Shown: positions 54,538 to 63,383, counted from the first letter of the stretch. The stretch is DNA of 64,000 nucleotides from Edaphosphingomonas laterariae (GCF_900188165.1 NZ_FZOS01000010.1:1-64000); one strand, 5' to 3'. Notes: generated by a model from the sequence alone, not told the origin. A program made the numbers and translations.

Positions 54538-56004
54538 ATGAGCGGTGATGCGGGTGAAGGCCTGCTGCTGGACGCAGCGGCGGTGGACGGCTGGGCGGCG
54601 GCGGCCGATGTGGTGATCGTCGGGTTCGGCATGGCGGGCGCCTGCGCCGCGATCGAGGCACGGGCAGCAGGCGCATCGGTGATCGTGATCGAACGGACAA
54701 GCGGCTGCACCGGCAGCACATCGGCCGCCGCGGGCCATTTCTATCTGGGTGGCGGCACCGCCGTGCAGCAGGCCTGCGGGTTCGAGGATAGCGCCGACGA
54801 GATGGCGCGCTATCTGGAGGCGGTGGCGCTCGACCCGGATCATGAGAAGATCCGCCTTTATGCCGATGGCAGCGTCGCCCATTTCGACTGGCTCGAAGCA
54901 CAGGGCGTTCCGTTCGACCGCAGCTATTATCCGCAGAAGAATGTCGTCCAGCCGGGCCGTGAATGCCTGATCTGGACGGGCAATGAGCAGGTGTGGCCCT
55001 ATCGCGAACAGGCGAAGCCGGCACCGCGCGGGCACAAGGTGGCGTTCGATGGCGAGGAAGGCGGCGGCGCGCTGGCGCTGCGGCTGCTTTCCGAACGCGC
55101 CGAAGCCGCCGGCGCCACGATCATGGCCGACACCAAGGTGGAAGCGCTGGTGCGCGACGGCGGCAGGATCGTCGGCGTGAAGGTGCGCCGTTTCGGCGAG
55201 ACGAGCTTCGTGCGGGCGGGCAAGGCGGTGGTGCTGGCGGCCGGCGGCTTCGGCCAGAATGCCGAGATGGTGGCCGAACATGTGCCGATCCTGGCATCGG
55301 CCTATGTGCAGGGCAGCCCCCATGACGACGGGCTGGGCATCCGGCTGGGCGAGGCGGCGGGCGGCGTGGCGATCCACATGGACGAACCGTTCCTGACATC
55401 GCCTTTCTATCCGCCCGAAGATCTGCTGAAGGGCGTGCTGGTCAATCGCGATGGCGCGCGTTTCGTGGCGGAGGATTCCTATCACAGCCGTTCGGGCATC
55501 TTTTCGGCCCGCCAGCCCGATGGGATCGTCTATCTGATCGTCGATGCGGCGATTTTCGCTTATCCGCACTTCGCGTCACTGACCAACCAGAGCCTGATCG
55601 ACGGGTTCGAGACGATCGCCGAGATGGAGACCGGGCTGGGGCTGCCCGCCGGATCGCTGCAGCGGACGATGGCGGATTACAACGCCCATGCCGCGAAGGG
55701 CGAGGATCCCGCCTTCCACAAATATCCCAAATGGCTGAAGCCGCTGGAGGAAGGGCCGTTCGCGGCGTTCGACCTGTCCTTCGGCCGCGCGGTCTATACC
55801 GGCTTCACGCTGGGCGGGTTGAAGGTCTCCGCCGATGGCGTGGTGCTGGATGCGGCGGGCGCGGCCGTGCCCGGCCTTTATGCCGCCGGCGCCTGCGCGT
55901 CGAACATCGCGCAGGACAGCAATGGCTATGCGTCGGGCACCTGCCTTGGCGAAGCATCCTTCTTCGGCCGGCGCGCCGGGCGCCACGCCGCCACCCTCGT
56001 TTGA
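54538..56004 (+). CDS. FAD-dependent dehydrogenase, fumarate reductase/ketosteroid dehydrogenase superfamily
   Basis: A 488-aa flavoprotein with the FAD-binding GFGMAGACAA motif (GxGxxG at 29-34) and a distal Glu in VIVIERTSG. HFYLGGGTAVQQACGFEDS and the C-terminal YTGFTLGGLKVSADG plus SNGYASGTCLGEA resemble 3-ketosteroid delta-1-dehydrogenases and soluble fumarate-reductase-like enzymes. The substrate may be a ring ketone or an enoate. It opens a presumed operon with VOC, SDR and NTF2-like genes under a divergent TetR regulator. Confidence 0.82.
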   Translation: MSGDAGEGLLLDAAAVDGWAAAADVVIVGFGMAGACAAIEARAAGASVIVIERTSGCTGSTSAAAGHFYLGGGTAVQQACGFEDSADEMARYLEAVALDPDHEKIRLYADGSVAHFDWLEAQGVPFDRSYYPQKNVVQPGRECLIWTGNEQVWPYREQAKPAPRGHKVAFDGEEGGGALALRLLSERAEAAGATIMADTKVEALVRDGGRIVGVKVRRFGETSFVRAGKAVVLAAGGFGQNAEMVAEHVPILASAYVQGSPHDDGLGIRLGEAAGGVAIHMDEPFLTSPFYPPEDLLKGVLVNRDGARFVAEDSYHSRSGIFSARQPDGIVYLIVDAAIFAYPHFASLTNQSLIDGFETIAEMETGLGLPAGSLQRTMADYNAHAAKGEDPAFHKYPKWLKPLEEGPFAAFDLSFGRAVYTGFTLGGLKVSADGVVLDAAGAAVPGLYAAGACASNIAQDSNGYASGTCLGEASFFGRRAGRHAATLV

Positions 56005-56015
56005 AAGGACCGCCG

Positions 56016-56543
56016 ATGACACAGGCAAAATACGGCCCGATCGATCAGATCGGCTATCTGGTGGACGATCTGGACGCGAGCATCGCGCGCTGGATCGATC
56101 TGATGGGCGTCGGCCCGTGGACGGTGTTCCGCAATGTCAGCCTGAACGGCAGCTATCGCGGGCAAGCGGGCACGGTGACGATGGATGTGGGCCTTGCCTA
56201 TCAGGGCGACGTTCAGATCGAGCTGATCAAGATCACCAACGAAACGCCGTCGCCCTATCGCGACGCGGCGGGCCAGCCGATCCTGGGCGTCCACCATGTC
56301 GCCTGGGTGGTCGACGATCTGGAGGCGGTGGTGGCGCGCGCCAAGGCCGATGGGCTGAAGGTGGCGTTCGAGGCGACCAACCCCGGCACCCGCGTCGTTT
56401 ATATGGAGGCGGATGGCGAACCCGGCGTCCTGTTCGAGTTCATCGAAAGCCCGGCGACACGCGACATGATCAATTCCGGCATCGTCGCCACCCGCAACTG
56501 GGACGGCAGCAACCCCGTCCACGTCATCGACTTCGCGGCATAG
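56016..56543 (+). CDS. VOC (glyoxalase/dioxygenase) superfamily protein
   Basis: A 175-aa VOC-fold protein, with the beta-alpha-beta-beta-beta repeat starting GPIDQIGYLVDDLDASIARWI and the second GVHHVAWVVDDLEAVVARA. It opens with IDQIGYLVDD, in which the usual first metal-ligand His is replaced by Gln; HHVAWVV supplies the second. Related proteins are lactoylglutathione lyase-like and methylmalonyl-CoA epimerase-like. It is 11 bases downstream of the flavoprotein and 10 bases before the SDR gene. Confidence 0.82.
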   Translation: MTQAKYGPIDQIGYLVDDLDASIARWIDLMGVGPWTVFRNVSLNGSYRGQAGTVTMDVGLAYQGDVQIELIKITNETPSPYRDAAGQPILGVHHVAWVVDDLEAVVARAKADGLKVAFEATNPGTRVVYMEADGEPGVLFEFIESPATRDMINSGIVATRNWDGSNPVHVIDFAA

Positions 56544-56587
56544 GGAGCGGACGATGGCGGAGCGGACGATGGCGGAGCGGACGATGG
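56544..56587 (+). repeat. triplicated ribosome-binding site plus start codon
   Basis: The 15-base unit GGAGCGGACGATGGC occurs three times in tandem (56544, 56559, 56574; the third differs at its last base). Each unit has a GGAG Shine-Dalgarno six bases before an ATG, so three starts in frame (56554, 56569, 56584) each have their own ribosome-binding site. Confidence 0.92.
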
Positions 56588-57375
56588 GCGAACGGCTGAA
56601 GGGGCGCAAGGCGCTGGTGCTGGGCGTGGCGCCCGGCAATGTCGGCGAAGCGATCGCGCGGCGCTATCTGGATGAAGGCGCTTCGGTGATGATCGCCGGC
56701 CGCCGCGCCGACGCGCTGGAGCAGGTGGCGGGCGCGATCGGCGCCGAATGGCAGGCGTGCGACATCACCGTGGAGGCGGACGCCACGCGGCTGGTGGCGG
56801 ACGCGGCGACGCGGCTGGGCGGGCTGGATATCGGCGTCAACGCGACCGGATGGGGCTTGCTGAAGCCATTTCTGGAACATGATCGTGCCGATCTCGACCA
56901 GATGACGGCGGTTCAGTTCACGGGGCCGTTCCAGTTCTTCCAGGCGCTGCTGAAGGCGATGCCGAACGGCGGCGCGATCATCCAGATTTCATCGGTGACG
57001 GCGACGATCATGTTCGATCATCACGCCGCCTATATGGGCACCAAGGCGGGGCTGGACCATGTGATCCGCTGCATCGCCCATGAATTCGGCCATCAGGGCA
57101 TTCGCGCCAATTCGATCGCGCCCGGCGGCATCGCCGATGCGCCGATGTCGGGCGGCGGGCTGGCCGTGCCGGCAATGGCCGCGCTCTACGCGCGCGAAAT
57201 CCCGCTCGGCCGCAGCGGCGTGGCGGCGGACGTGGCCGACGCGGCGGTGTGGCTGGCCAGCGACGAGGCGAGCTTCGTCACCGGGCAGACCATCCATGTC
57301 AGCGGCGGGCAGACCCTGCGGCGCAACCCTTCGATCAACGAGGTGTTCGGCGTCTTTGCCCAGAGCGGTGCCTGA
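56554..57375 (+). CDS. short-chain dehydrogenase/reductase
   Basis: A 273-aa (first start) or 263-aa (third start) SDR with Rossmann motif VLGVAPGNVGEAIARR, an NAG-like NATGWG, the catalytic Ser146/Ser147-Tyr160-Lys164 in QISSVTATIMF and AYMGTKAG, and NSIAPGGIADAP. The C-terminal HVSGGQTLRRNP matches dehydrogenases of the FabG-like group. Three tandem starts (MAERTMAERTMGERL) are equally well served. The substrate is unknown but should be a hydroxyl or keto intermediate of the same pathway. Confidence 0.88.
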   Translation: MAERTMAERTMGERLKGRKALVLGVAPGNVGEAIARRYLDEGASVMIAGRRADALEQVAGAIGAEWQACDITVEADATRLVADAATRLGGLDIGVNATGWGLLKPFLEHDRADLDQMTAVQFTGPFQFFQALLKAMPNGGAIIQISSVTATIMFDHHAAYMGTKAGLDHVIRCIAHEFGHQGIRANSIAPGGIADAPMSGGGLAVPAMAALYAREIPLGRSGVAADVADAAVWLASDEASFVTGQTIHVSGGQTLRRNPSINEVFGVFAQSGA

Positions 57376-57416
57376 CCAGGCCGGCACCTGACACGCCCGC
57401 TTATCCGGAGGTGACC

Positions 57417-57842
57417 ATGACCCGATCGATCACCGCGCTGATCGTTGCCGCGCACAACCATGCCAGCGCCGAGGCGCTGGGCGATATCGACGCGATCCTC
57501 GCCACGATGGAGGGCGAGCCGGTCTATGATTTCTATCCCGTCGGCCGCCGGTTCAGCGGGATGGATCGCACGCGGCGCTATTATCGCCATTTCGTCGACA
57601 ATGTGATGCCGCGGATCGCGGGCTATCAACTGCATCAGGAATGGCTGGGCGAAGGCGGCGTCGTTCAGGAATATTCGGTCGACGTGCGCGACGAGAGCGG
57701 CGACGGGCTGACCCGGCACCGCATCCTGGGCATCCTGACCTTTGGCGAGGCGCTGTTGTCCGGCGAACGGCTTTACGCCGACGAGGCGTTTTTCCGCATC
57801 CTGATCGGCCCGATCTGGGACGAGCTTGAACCGATCGCATGA
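57417..57842 (+). CDS. NTF2-like (SnoaL-type) protein
   Basis: A 141-aa NTF2-like fold protein. It starts MTRSITALIVAAHNHASAEA, then GDIDAILATMEGEPVYDFYPVG and GMDRTRRYYRHFVDNVM, typical SnoaL/ketosteroid-isomerase-like openings. Such proteins catalyse ring-closing, isomerisation or hydration in polyketide, steroid and terpenoid pathways, or have no catalytic role. GGAGG sits six bases before the ATG. Last gene of the flavoprotein operon. Confidence 0.82.
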   Translation: MTRSITALIVAAHNHASAEALGDIDAILATMEGEPVYDFYPVGRRFSGMDRTRRYYRHFVDNVMPRIAGYQLHQEWLGEGGVVQEYSVDVRDESGDGLTRHRILGILTFGEALLSGERLYADEAFFRILIGPIWDELEPIA

Positions 57843-57888
57843 AGGGGTGCGGACGGCGACGGCGTAGCCATCCGCACCCCAGCCCCCA

Positions 57889-58593
57889 TTAACGCGGCGG
57901 GTTGACGACGACGTACTGGACGGTCGATCCCGAATATTGCGGCTGATACCAGACCGATCCGCATTGCTGGTAGGTGTAGTTGTTGACGACGGTTGCCGAA
58001 CAGCCGCTCGGCAGAGCGGTGACGACCGATCCGGTGGTGACGACGGTGGTCGTGTTGTTCGACGACGAGGATGCGGCGGCGCCGACAATGGCGCCCGTCA
58101 CCGCGCCGACCGCCAGCCCCACCCCGAAATTATCGTCATCATCATCCCAGTCGCCGCCATAATAGCAGCATCCGCCGCCATGATAGCCACCGCCGCCCTG
58201 AACGTTGACGTTGCGGTTCACATTGACGTTGTTGATGTTCGTGTTGTTGCGATTGGGCGGCCGGTGGTTAACGTTCTGGGGCGAGCTATGCCGCACCTGC
58301 ATGTTGCCGGCATGGCCGCTGGCGGGGCGTGTCTGGTGCGGGCGCGAAGCATGGCCACCACCGCCACCGGGGCGGGATGCGTGGCCCCCGCTGGGACGGG
58401 ATGGCGGCCGCGATGCACCGCTGGGCCGTTTGCCACGGGGCGGAGCGAGCATCGCCAGTTCGACCAGGGCTTCGTCCGAATGGGCGTATTCCGGCTGCGC
58501 ACCGGCGGCGAGCGCCGTTCCGCCGGCCGGCACGATGGTGCCGCCGATCAGCGTGGCGATGGCGAATTTCGTGAAGATTGTGGTGCGGGTCAT
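57889..58593 (-). CDS. exported low-complexity protein
   Basis: A 234-aa secreted protein. After a signal peptide (FAIATLIGGTIVPAGGTALA) come a Pro/Arg/His/Gly-rich stretch (about 60-105), an Asn-rich run (PNRNNTNINNVNVNRNVN), then GGGYHGGGCCYYGGDWDDDDDN with two adjacent Cys and an acidic cluster, a short hydrophobic GVGLAVGAVTGAIVGAAAS segment and a C-terminal part with single cysteines in PSGCSA and YQQCGSVWY. The last part resembles small cysteine-containing domains of periplasmic proteins. No function can be given. It overlaps the DUF2092 gene by ATGA. Confidence 0.75.
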   Translation of the reverse strand: MTRTTIFTKFAIATLIGGTIVPAGGTALAAGAQPEYAHSDEALVELAMLAPPRGKRPSGASRPPSRPSGGHASRPGGGGGHASRPHQTRPASGHAGNMQVRHSSPQNVNHRPPNRNNTNINNVNVNRNVNVQGGGGYHGGGCCYYGGDWDDDDDNFGVGLAVGAVTGAIVGAAASSSSNNTTTVVTTGSVVTALPSGCSATVVNNYTYQQCGSVWYQPQYSGSTVQYVVVNPPR

Positions 58594-59390
58594 TTCGGCG
58601 CTCCCGTTGCGGCCGTGGCCACCTGGCCCACCTCGATGCGGCGGGCATCGGCGGGCGGCGTGAAGGTGAACTGGGAATCGGAAACCTGAACGTTGGGCGT
58701 CCATTGCAGCACGGCGATCGTCTGCGGCAGCGCCGGATCGACCGTATCGGTGATCACCAGCTTGCACGGCAGCGCCGACGCCTTGTCGATCCATAGCTGC
58801 CAGTCCGCCTCGTCCTGATGGAAGGCATAATGTTCGCAGGTCAGCCCGCCGATCAGATCGGATCCGGCATAAAGCGCACCCTTGATGCGTTCCACCGGGA
58901 AGGCGGTGGTGCCCCATTCAAAAAGGTCGGCGAGCGGCGTTTCCAGCCCGAAACGATCATTGGCGACCTTGATCATCCCTGCGATCGTCGGCGGCGCGGC
59001 GATGCTGCCATAATAGCCGTTCTTGGGGCCGAAGACGGTCAACTGCCTGCCATCATAGAAGATGCGCCGTTGCTTGTGCGGCGTATCGATGGTGATCGCC
59101 AGCCGATCGGGCCGGCGGACGAGGAAGCTCATCGGCGCCGAACTTTGCAGCTTCTGGCCGTTTTCCAGCACGTCCTCGGTCGTGACTTCGGCCTTGACCT
59201 GGAAGGAGGTGAGCGCGCGCAATGCCGTGCCCATGCGATCGAGCGCCTGGCGGATTTCGGCGGGGATGGGCTGGGCCGCGGTGGTGCTTGCGGCGGGCGC
59301 GGCCTGGGTTTGGGCCATTGCATAACCCTGGGGCGCGGCCACGGCCGCACAAAGGGCCAGGGTGAGCAGGCCGGTTCTGTGGCGCATCAT
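58590..59390 (-). CDS. DUF2092 family exported protein
   Basis: A 266-aa periplasmic protein of the DUF2092 family, with a signal peptide ending in YAMAQTQAA. The pattern ALDRMGTALRALTSFQVKAEVTTEDVL (two halves) and RPDRLAITIDTPHKQRRIFYDG, then PNVQVSDSQFTFTPPADARRIEVG, resembles the LolA-like/LppX fold of outer-membrane lipoprotein carriers. MMRHRTGLLT offers two adjacent ATGs; the first is used. It is coupled to the exported low-complexity protein, so they may act together. Confidence 0.83.
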   Translation of the reverse strand: MMRHRTGLLTLALCAAVAAPQGYAMAQTQAAPAASTTAAQPIPAEIRQALDRMGTALRALTSFQVKAEVTTEDVLENGQKLQSSAPMSFLVRRPDRLAITIDTPHKQRRIFYDGRQLTVFGPKNGYYGSIAAPPTIAGMIKVANDRFGLETPLADLFEWGTTAFPVERIKGALYAGSDLIGGLTCEHYAFHQDEADWQLWIDKASALPCKLVITDTVDPALPQTIAVLQWTPNVQVSDSQFTFTPPADARRIEVGQVATAATGAPK

Positions 59391-59806
59391 CTTCCTCCTT
59401 CGCCGGGTGGCTGGGGCCGCCCACGCCCGCTTATTCAATGCCTGTCCGCCCGCCGGGGCCATCAGGGGGAATGCTTATGTCGCATGGGGAATTACCCCGA
59501 GAGCCGGCCGGCATAAGCGAGGCACGGCGCAATGCGACGCCGGCGGCGGAGCAGCCAAGCGCGGTGGCGGGCGCCGTCAGGTCGGATTGACCAAGGGGTT
59601 TCGCGACGGGCTGATCTTTGGAACGCGCGGCAGCTTTATGCCCAAAGCCCCGGCCCGCCGGGACAATCCCGGACGCCCCCCTGGGTTCATCCTGACCGGC
59701 AAGGCTTCGAATAACGGGGTGTTGGCGCGCGCGGCGCCGCCACTAACAGAGCGGCGTCCGTTTCCCGCGGCGGAACTACCGGACGTCGGCGATTAGCGGC
59801 CGCCGA
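59391..59806. other. non-coding spacer with structured leader candidate
   Basis: This 416-base stretch contains no convincing gene. On the minus strand, upstream of the DUF2092 gene, GCTTATG (59512-59518) pairs with CATAAGC (59473-59479), enclosing a CCGGCCGG palindrome and a GGGG-TAATT-CCCC hairpin (59486-59498). The rest is featureless. Confidence 0.5.
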
Positions 59807-60859
59807 TCAGGCGGCGAAGCGATCGGGGGTGGCGATGGCGGCCTGGACTTCGGCCTCGGTCATCAATTTCTGTTCGATCACGCAGCTGAGGCCCAGGGCG
59901 TCGAAGCCGGCGAAGGGTTCGGCCTTGGCGTGCGCAAAGATCGCGTCCTCGCCGGGCGACAAGCCGATCGGCGTGCTGGTGTCGATCGCCATGGTTTCGC
60001 CGAAGCGCGCCCCCCAGGATGAGGCGACGATGCGGCCCTGGCCATCGACCAGGCTGACCCGGCGACGCCCGCGATCGGCATTGTCCATCGCCGCGATATG
60101 TTCGCCGATCTTCCGTTCCCAATCATATTCCAGATAGAGCACGCCGATCGCCGGGCCGTCGCGTTCGGGATCGGCGCGGATGCCGGCGGCGAAGATCAAT
60201 ACCGCATGATGATCCGACCACGGATTCTGCCAGACTTCATCGGTGAACCATTCATCCGAGCGGCGGCTGGCCATCGCCCGGTTATATTGCGGCGCATCGC
60301 GCACATCGGCGGCGAGCACACGGGCATTTTCGTCCGCCGACAGGAAGATGCGGCCATCGCCATTGGCGACGAAGGCGTTGAGATAATCGCGCGAGTGGCG
60401 GAGCATGGTGCGCAGGCGGGCCTGGGCCGCGGCGATGTTCTGGGCGCTCGGATCGGTCGCGGCGGCGATGATCGCGGGATCGGTGGCGAGCATGCGCAGT
60501 TCGACGCTGCGCGCGAACACCGCGCGGGTGACGTTGTAGACAATCGCTTCGGCGAGATCGACCAGGCGGGCGCCTTCGATTTCGGCGACCATCTCGTCGG
60601 CGATGCCGGCGGCCTTGGCCAGCCGATCGAGCACTTCCGCGCGGAAGGCGAGCGAACTGGCGCGGGCCTGATTGGCCAATGCCTTCACTTCCTGCGCGAC
60701 CACCGAGAAGCCACGCCCCGCCTCGCCCGAGCGCGCCGCCTCGATCGTGGCGTTGAGCGCAAGCAGGTTGGTGCGGCCGGCAAGCCGGGCATTTTCCGTC
60801 GCGTAAAGCTGCACCTCATCGCGGAGCGAGGCGAGGAGCGAGCGGATCCTTCTGGGCAT
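59807..60859 (-). CDS. soluble chemoreceptor-like protein with the signalling tip before the sensor domain
   Basis: A 350-aa cytoplasmic protein. Residues about 1-80 contain a short methyl-accepting chemotaxis signalling tip, [21 protein letters not shown] and [19 protein letters not shown], the most conserved part of all chemoreceptors. A helical linker follows, then about residues 105-335 form a Cache-like sensor domain ([45 protein letters not shown]). No membrane helix is visible. In usual receptors the sensor comes first and the tip is flanked by longer helices; here the order is inverted. The role may be in chemotaxis signalling or unrelated signalling. Confidence 0.75.
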   Translation of the reverse strand: MPRRIRSLLASLRDEVQLYATENARLAGRTNLLALNATIEAARSGEAGRGFSVVAQEVKALANQARASSLAFRAEVLDRLAKAAGIADEMVAEIEGARLVDLAEAIVYNVTRAVFARSVELRMLATDPAIIAAATDPSAQNIAAAQARLRTMLRHSRDYLNAFVANGDGRIFLSADENARVLAADVRDAPQYNRAMASRRSDEWFTDEVWQNPWSDHHAVLIFAAGIRADPERDGPAIGVLYLEYDWERKIGEHIAAMDNADRGRRRVSLVDGQGRIVASSWGARFGETMAIDTSTPIGLSPGEDAIFAHAKAEPFAGFDALGLSCVIEQKLMTEAEVQAAIATPDRFAA

Positions 60860-61000
60860 AAGCGCGATTCCGATATGTTATCGGCCATGGCTAGCGCGCG
60901 AGTGGTTAACAAAGCGTCGTGCAATGCGACGAACCGAGGCGATGCGGTTCATCGCGCCGACAGCGCGGCGGGTGTAGAAAGGCCGCCTGATCGGACGGGG

Positions 61001-61573
61001 ATGACGGCGATGGGCGTGGCACTTGTGAAATGGATCGGGCTGGGCACGGCGGCGGCGCTGCTGGCGACATCGATGCCGGCCATGGCCCGCCCGCTTCATG
61101 GCTATCCGGGCTATGGCCAACCCGGCTACGGCCCTGGCTATCCCGGCTATGGTTATCGCCGCCATCGCGGCGATGGCTTTGATTTCGGGGATTTCCTGCT
61201 GGGCGCGGTGATCGCGGGCGGGATCGCCGCGGTGGCGACCGGGGCGATGAAGAATGCCACGCGGCCCGGCCGCGATGAGCGGACGGGCACCGGCAATGAT
61301 CCGCGCCGCGACGGACGTGGCGCCACCGGCGAGCAGGACGAGGCGGCCGATGCCTGCGCGGCGGCGGCCGAACGGCAGGCGAGTCGCTATGCCAGCGATG
61401 CCCGCGTCACCGACATCAGCCGGGTCAGCCGCGACGGCGATGGCTGGCGCGTCGAGGGCGTGGTTTCGACCGGCGATGAGCGCAGCTATCGCGACCAGCG
61501 CAATTTCCAGTACGGCGTCCGCTACGGCGCGGTGGATTTCGTGCAGCTGGGCGACGAGCTGGCGATCCGCTGA
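61001..61573 (+). CDS. exported protein with Tyr/Gly/Pro-rich repeat
   Basis: A 190-aa secreted protein: a signal peptide (IGLGTAAALLATSMPAMA), a GYPGYGQPGYGPGYPGYGY-like repeat (about 34-52), then a hydrophobic LLGAVIAGGIAAVATGAM segment and a C-terminal soluble part with one Cys (ADACAAAAERQAS) and strands (DGWRVEGVVSTGD). The layout is seen in many sphingomonad exported proteins of unknown function. A second ATG three codons on (61010) is possible. Confidence 0.75.
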   Translation: MTAMGVALVKWIGLGTAAALLATSMPAMARPLHGYPGYGQPGYGPGYPGYGYRRHRGDGFDFGDFLLGAVIAGGIAAVATGAMKNATRPGRDERTGTGNDPRRDGRGATGEQDEAADACAAAAERQASRYASDARVTDISRVSRDGDGWRVEGVVSTGDERSYRDQRNFQYGVRYGAVDFVQLGDELAIR

Positions 61574-61650
61574 GCGGTTGATTCGCAACGCGCTTCCGCG
61601 TGGGCCGCCGGGCCGTGGTTCGCCCAGCGGATGATTCCGGGACAGCCCTT

Positions 61651-61685
61651 GGCCGCAACGGCTGGACAGCAAGCGGCCCTTTCTT
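61651..61685 (+). terminator. possible terminator after the Gly/Tyr-rich exported protein
   Basis: GGCCGC (61651-61656) pairs with GCGGCC (61673-61678), with a GCTG/CAGC helix inside, and is followed by CTTTCTTT. The stem is short and the T-run interrupted. It ends 12 bases before the guaA start, so it may also lie in the guaA leader. Confidence 0.4.
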
Positions 61686-61697
61686 TATCGGGCCGCC

Positions 61698-63260
61698 ATG
61701 ACAGCCCATCCCAATGATTGCATCCTGATTGTCGATTTCGGCAGCCAGGTCACGCAGCTCATCGCCCGCCGCGTCCGCGAGGCCGGCGTCTATTCCGAGA
61801 TCGCGCCGTTCAATGCGGCGGCCGAGGCCTTTGAACGGCTGAAGCCCCGGGGCATCATCCTGTCGGGTGGGCCGGCATCGGTGACGGACGCAGGCAGCCC
61901 CCGCGCACCCCAGCATTTCTTCGAGGCGGGGATTCCGATCCTCGGCATCTGTTACGGCCAGCAGACGATGTGCGCGCAGCTCGGCGGATCGGTGACGCCG
62001 TCGACCGACAATCGCGAATTCGGCCGCGCCTTCATCGAAGTGACGCGCGAATGCAGCCTGTTCCACGGGCTGTGGAAGGAAGGCGAACGCCACCAGGTGT
62101 GGATGAGCCATGGCGACAAGGTGGACGCGCTGCCCGCCGGCTTCCATCCGGTGGCGGCGTCGGAAGGCGCCCCCTTCGCGGTGACCGCCGATGAGAGCCG
62201 CCGCTTCTATGGCGTGCAGTTCCACCCGGAAGTCGTCCACACGCCCGACGGCGCCAAGCTGATCGCCAATTTCGCCCGCCATGTCTGCGGCCTTGCCGGC
62301 GACTGGTCGATGGCCGAATTCCGCGCCGCCAAGATCGCCGAGATCCGCGAGCAGGTGGGCGACGGCAAGGTGATCTGCGGGCTTTCCGGCGGCGTCGATT
62401 CGGCGGTGGCGGCGGTGCTGATCCACGAGGCGATCGGCGACCAGCTGACCTGCGTGTTCGTCGATCATGGCCTGATGCGGATGGGCGAGGCGGACCAGGT
62501 GGTCGGCCTGTTCCGTGAACATTATGGCATCCCGCTTGTCCATGTGAACGCCGAGACGCTGTTCCTGTCGGGCCTGAAGGGCGAGACCGACCCGGAAAAG
62601 AAGCGCAAGTTCATCGGCAAGACCTTCATCGACGTGTTCGAGGAAGAAGCCCGCAAGATCGGCGGCGCCGAATTCCTGGCGCAGGGCACGCTTTACCCCG
62701 ACGTGATCGAAAGCGTGTCGTTCACCGGCGGGCCGAGCGTGACGATCAAGAGCCACCACAATGTCGGCGGCCTGCCCGAACGCATGAACATGAAGCTGGT
62801 CGAGCCGCTGCGGGAATTGTTCAAGGACGAGGTCCGCGCGCTGGGCCGCGAGCTTGGCCTGCCCGAGATCTTCGTCGGCCGGCACCCCTTCCCGGGGCCG
62901 GGCCTGGCGATCCGCATCCCCGGCGAAGTGACCAAGGAACGGTGCGACATCCTGCGCAAGGCCGACGCCATCTATCTCGAGGAAATCCGCAATGCGGGCC
63001 TCTATGATGCTATCTGGCAGGCCTTTGCCGTGCTGCTGCCGGTGAAGACCGTCGGCGTGATGGGCGACGGCCGCACCTATGATTCGGTCTGCGCGCTCCG
63101 CGCCGTCACCTCGACCGACGGCATGACCGCCGACATCTACCCCTTCGACGCGGCCTTCCTGAGCCGCGTGGCGACCCGCATCGTCAACGAGGTGCAGGGC
63201 ATCAACCGCGTGACCTACGACTACACGTCCAAGCCGCCGGGCACGATCGAGTGGGAATGA
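61698..63260 (+). CDS. guaA: GMP synthase (glutamine-hydrolysing)
   Basis: GuaA (520 aa) converts XMP to GMP with glutamine and ATP. The N-terminal class I amidotransferase has Cys85 in GICYGQQT and the His-Pro-Glu of FHPEVV; the ATP pyrophosphatase domain has the PP-loop [11 protein letters not shown], and the C-terminal dimerisation domain carries [19 protein letters not shown] in two parts and ends [13 protein letters not shown]. Complete and normal in length. A bidirectional terminator follows. Confidence 0.97.
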   Translation: MTAHPNDCILIVDFGSQVTQLIARRVREAGVYSEIAPFNAAAEAFERLKPRGIILSGGPASVTDAGSPRAPQHFFEAGIPILGICYGQQTMCAQLGGSVTPSTDNREFGRAFIEVTRECSLFHGLWKEGERHQVWMSHGDKVDALPAGFHPVAASEGAPFAVTADESRRFYGVQFHPEVVHTPDGAKLIANFARHVCGLAGDWSMAEFRAAKIAEIREQVGDGKVICGLSGGVDSAVAAVLIHEAIGDQLTCVFVDHGLMRMGEADQVVGLFREHYGIPLVHVNAETLFLSGLKGETDPEKKRKFIGKTFIDVFEEEARKIGGAEFLAQGTLYPDVIESVSFTGGPSVTIKSHHNVGGLPERMNMKLVEPLRELFKDEVRALGRELGLPEIFVGRHPFPGPGLAIRIPGEVTKERCDILRKADAIYLEEIRNAGLYDAIWQAFAVLLPVKTVGVMGDGRTYDSVCALRAVTSTDGMTADIYPFDAAFLSRVATRIVNEVQGINRVTYDYTSKPPGTIEWE

Positions 63261-63293
63261 TTTGGCGTCCGATATAGGCTCGCACAAAGCACG

Positions 63294-63323
63294 AAAAAGC
63301 CCGCAGAAATGCGGGCTTTTTTT
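63294..63323. terminator. bidirectional terminator between guaA and ruvA
   Basis: AAAAAGCCCGC-AGAAAT-GCGGGCTTTTTTT: a 6-bp GC stem (63299-63304 with 63311-63316) extended by A-T pairs, with a T-run on the guaA strand (63317-63323) and five A on the other side. It terminates guaA (plus) and can serve ruvA (minus), since the two are convergent. Confidence 0.93.
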
Positions 63324-63383
63324 GTTATTCGGCCGGGTACTGGCTGGAAGTGCGCGGGAGAAATGGGGCGAAGGTTTGCCCGC

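Noticed and set aside
54421-55569. Open frame extending the TetR gene upstream by 383 codons
   Set aside because: It is antisense to the flavoprotein gene; the TetR helix-turn-helix begins with the start at 54420.
61425-63287. Long open frame opposite guaA
   Set aside because: Antisense shadow of a conserved gene, with biased composition and no recognisable domain.
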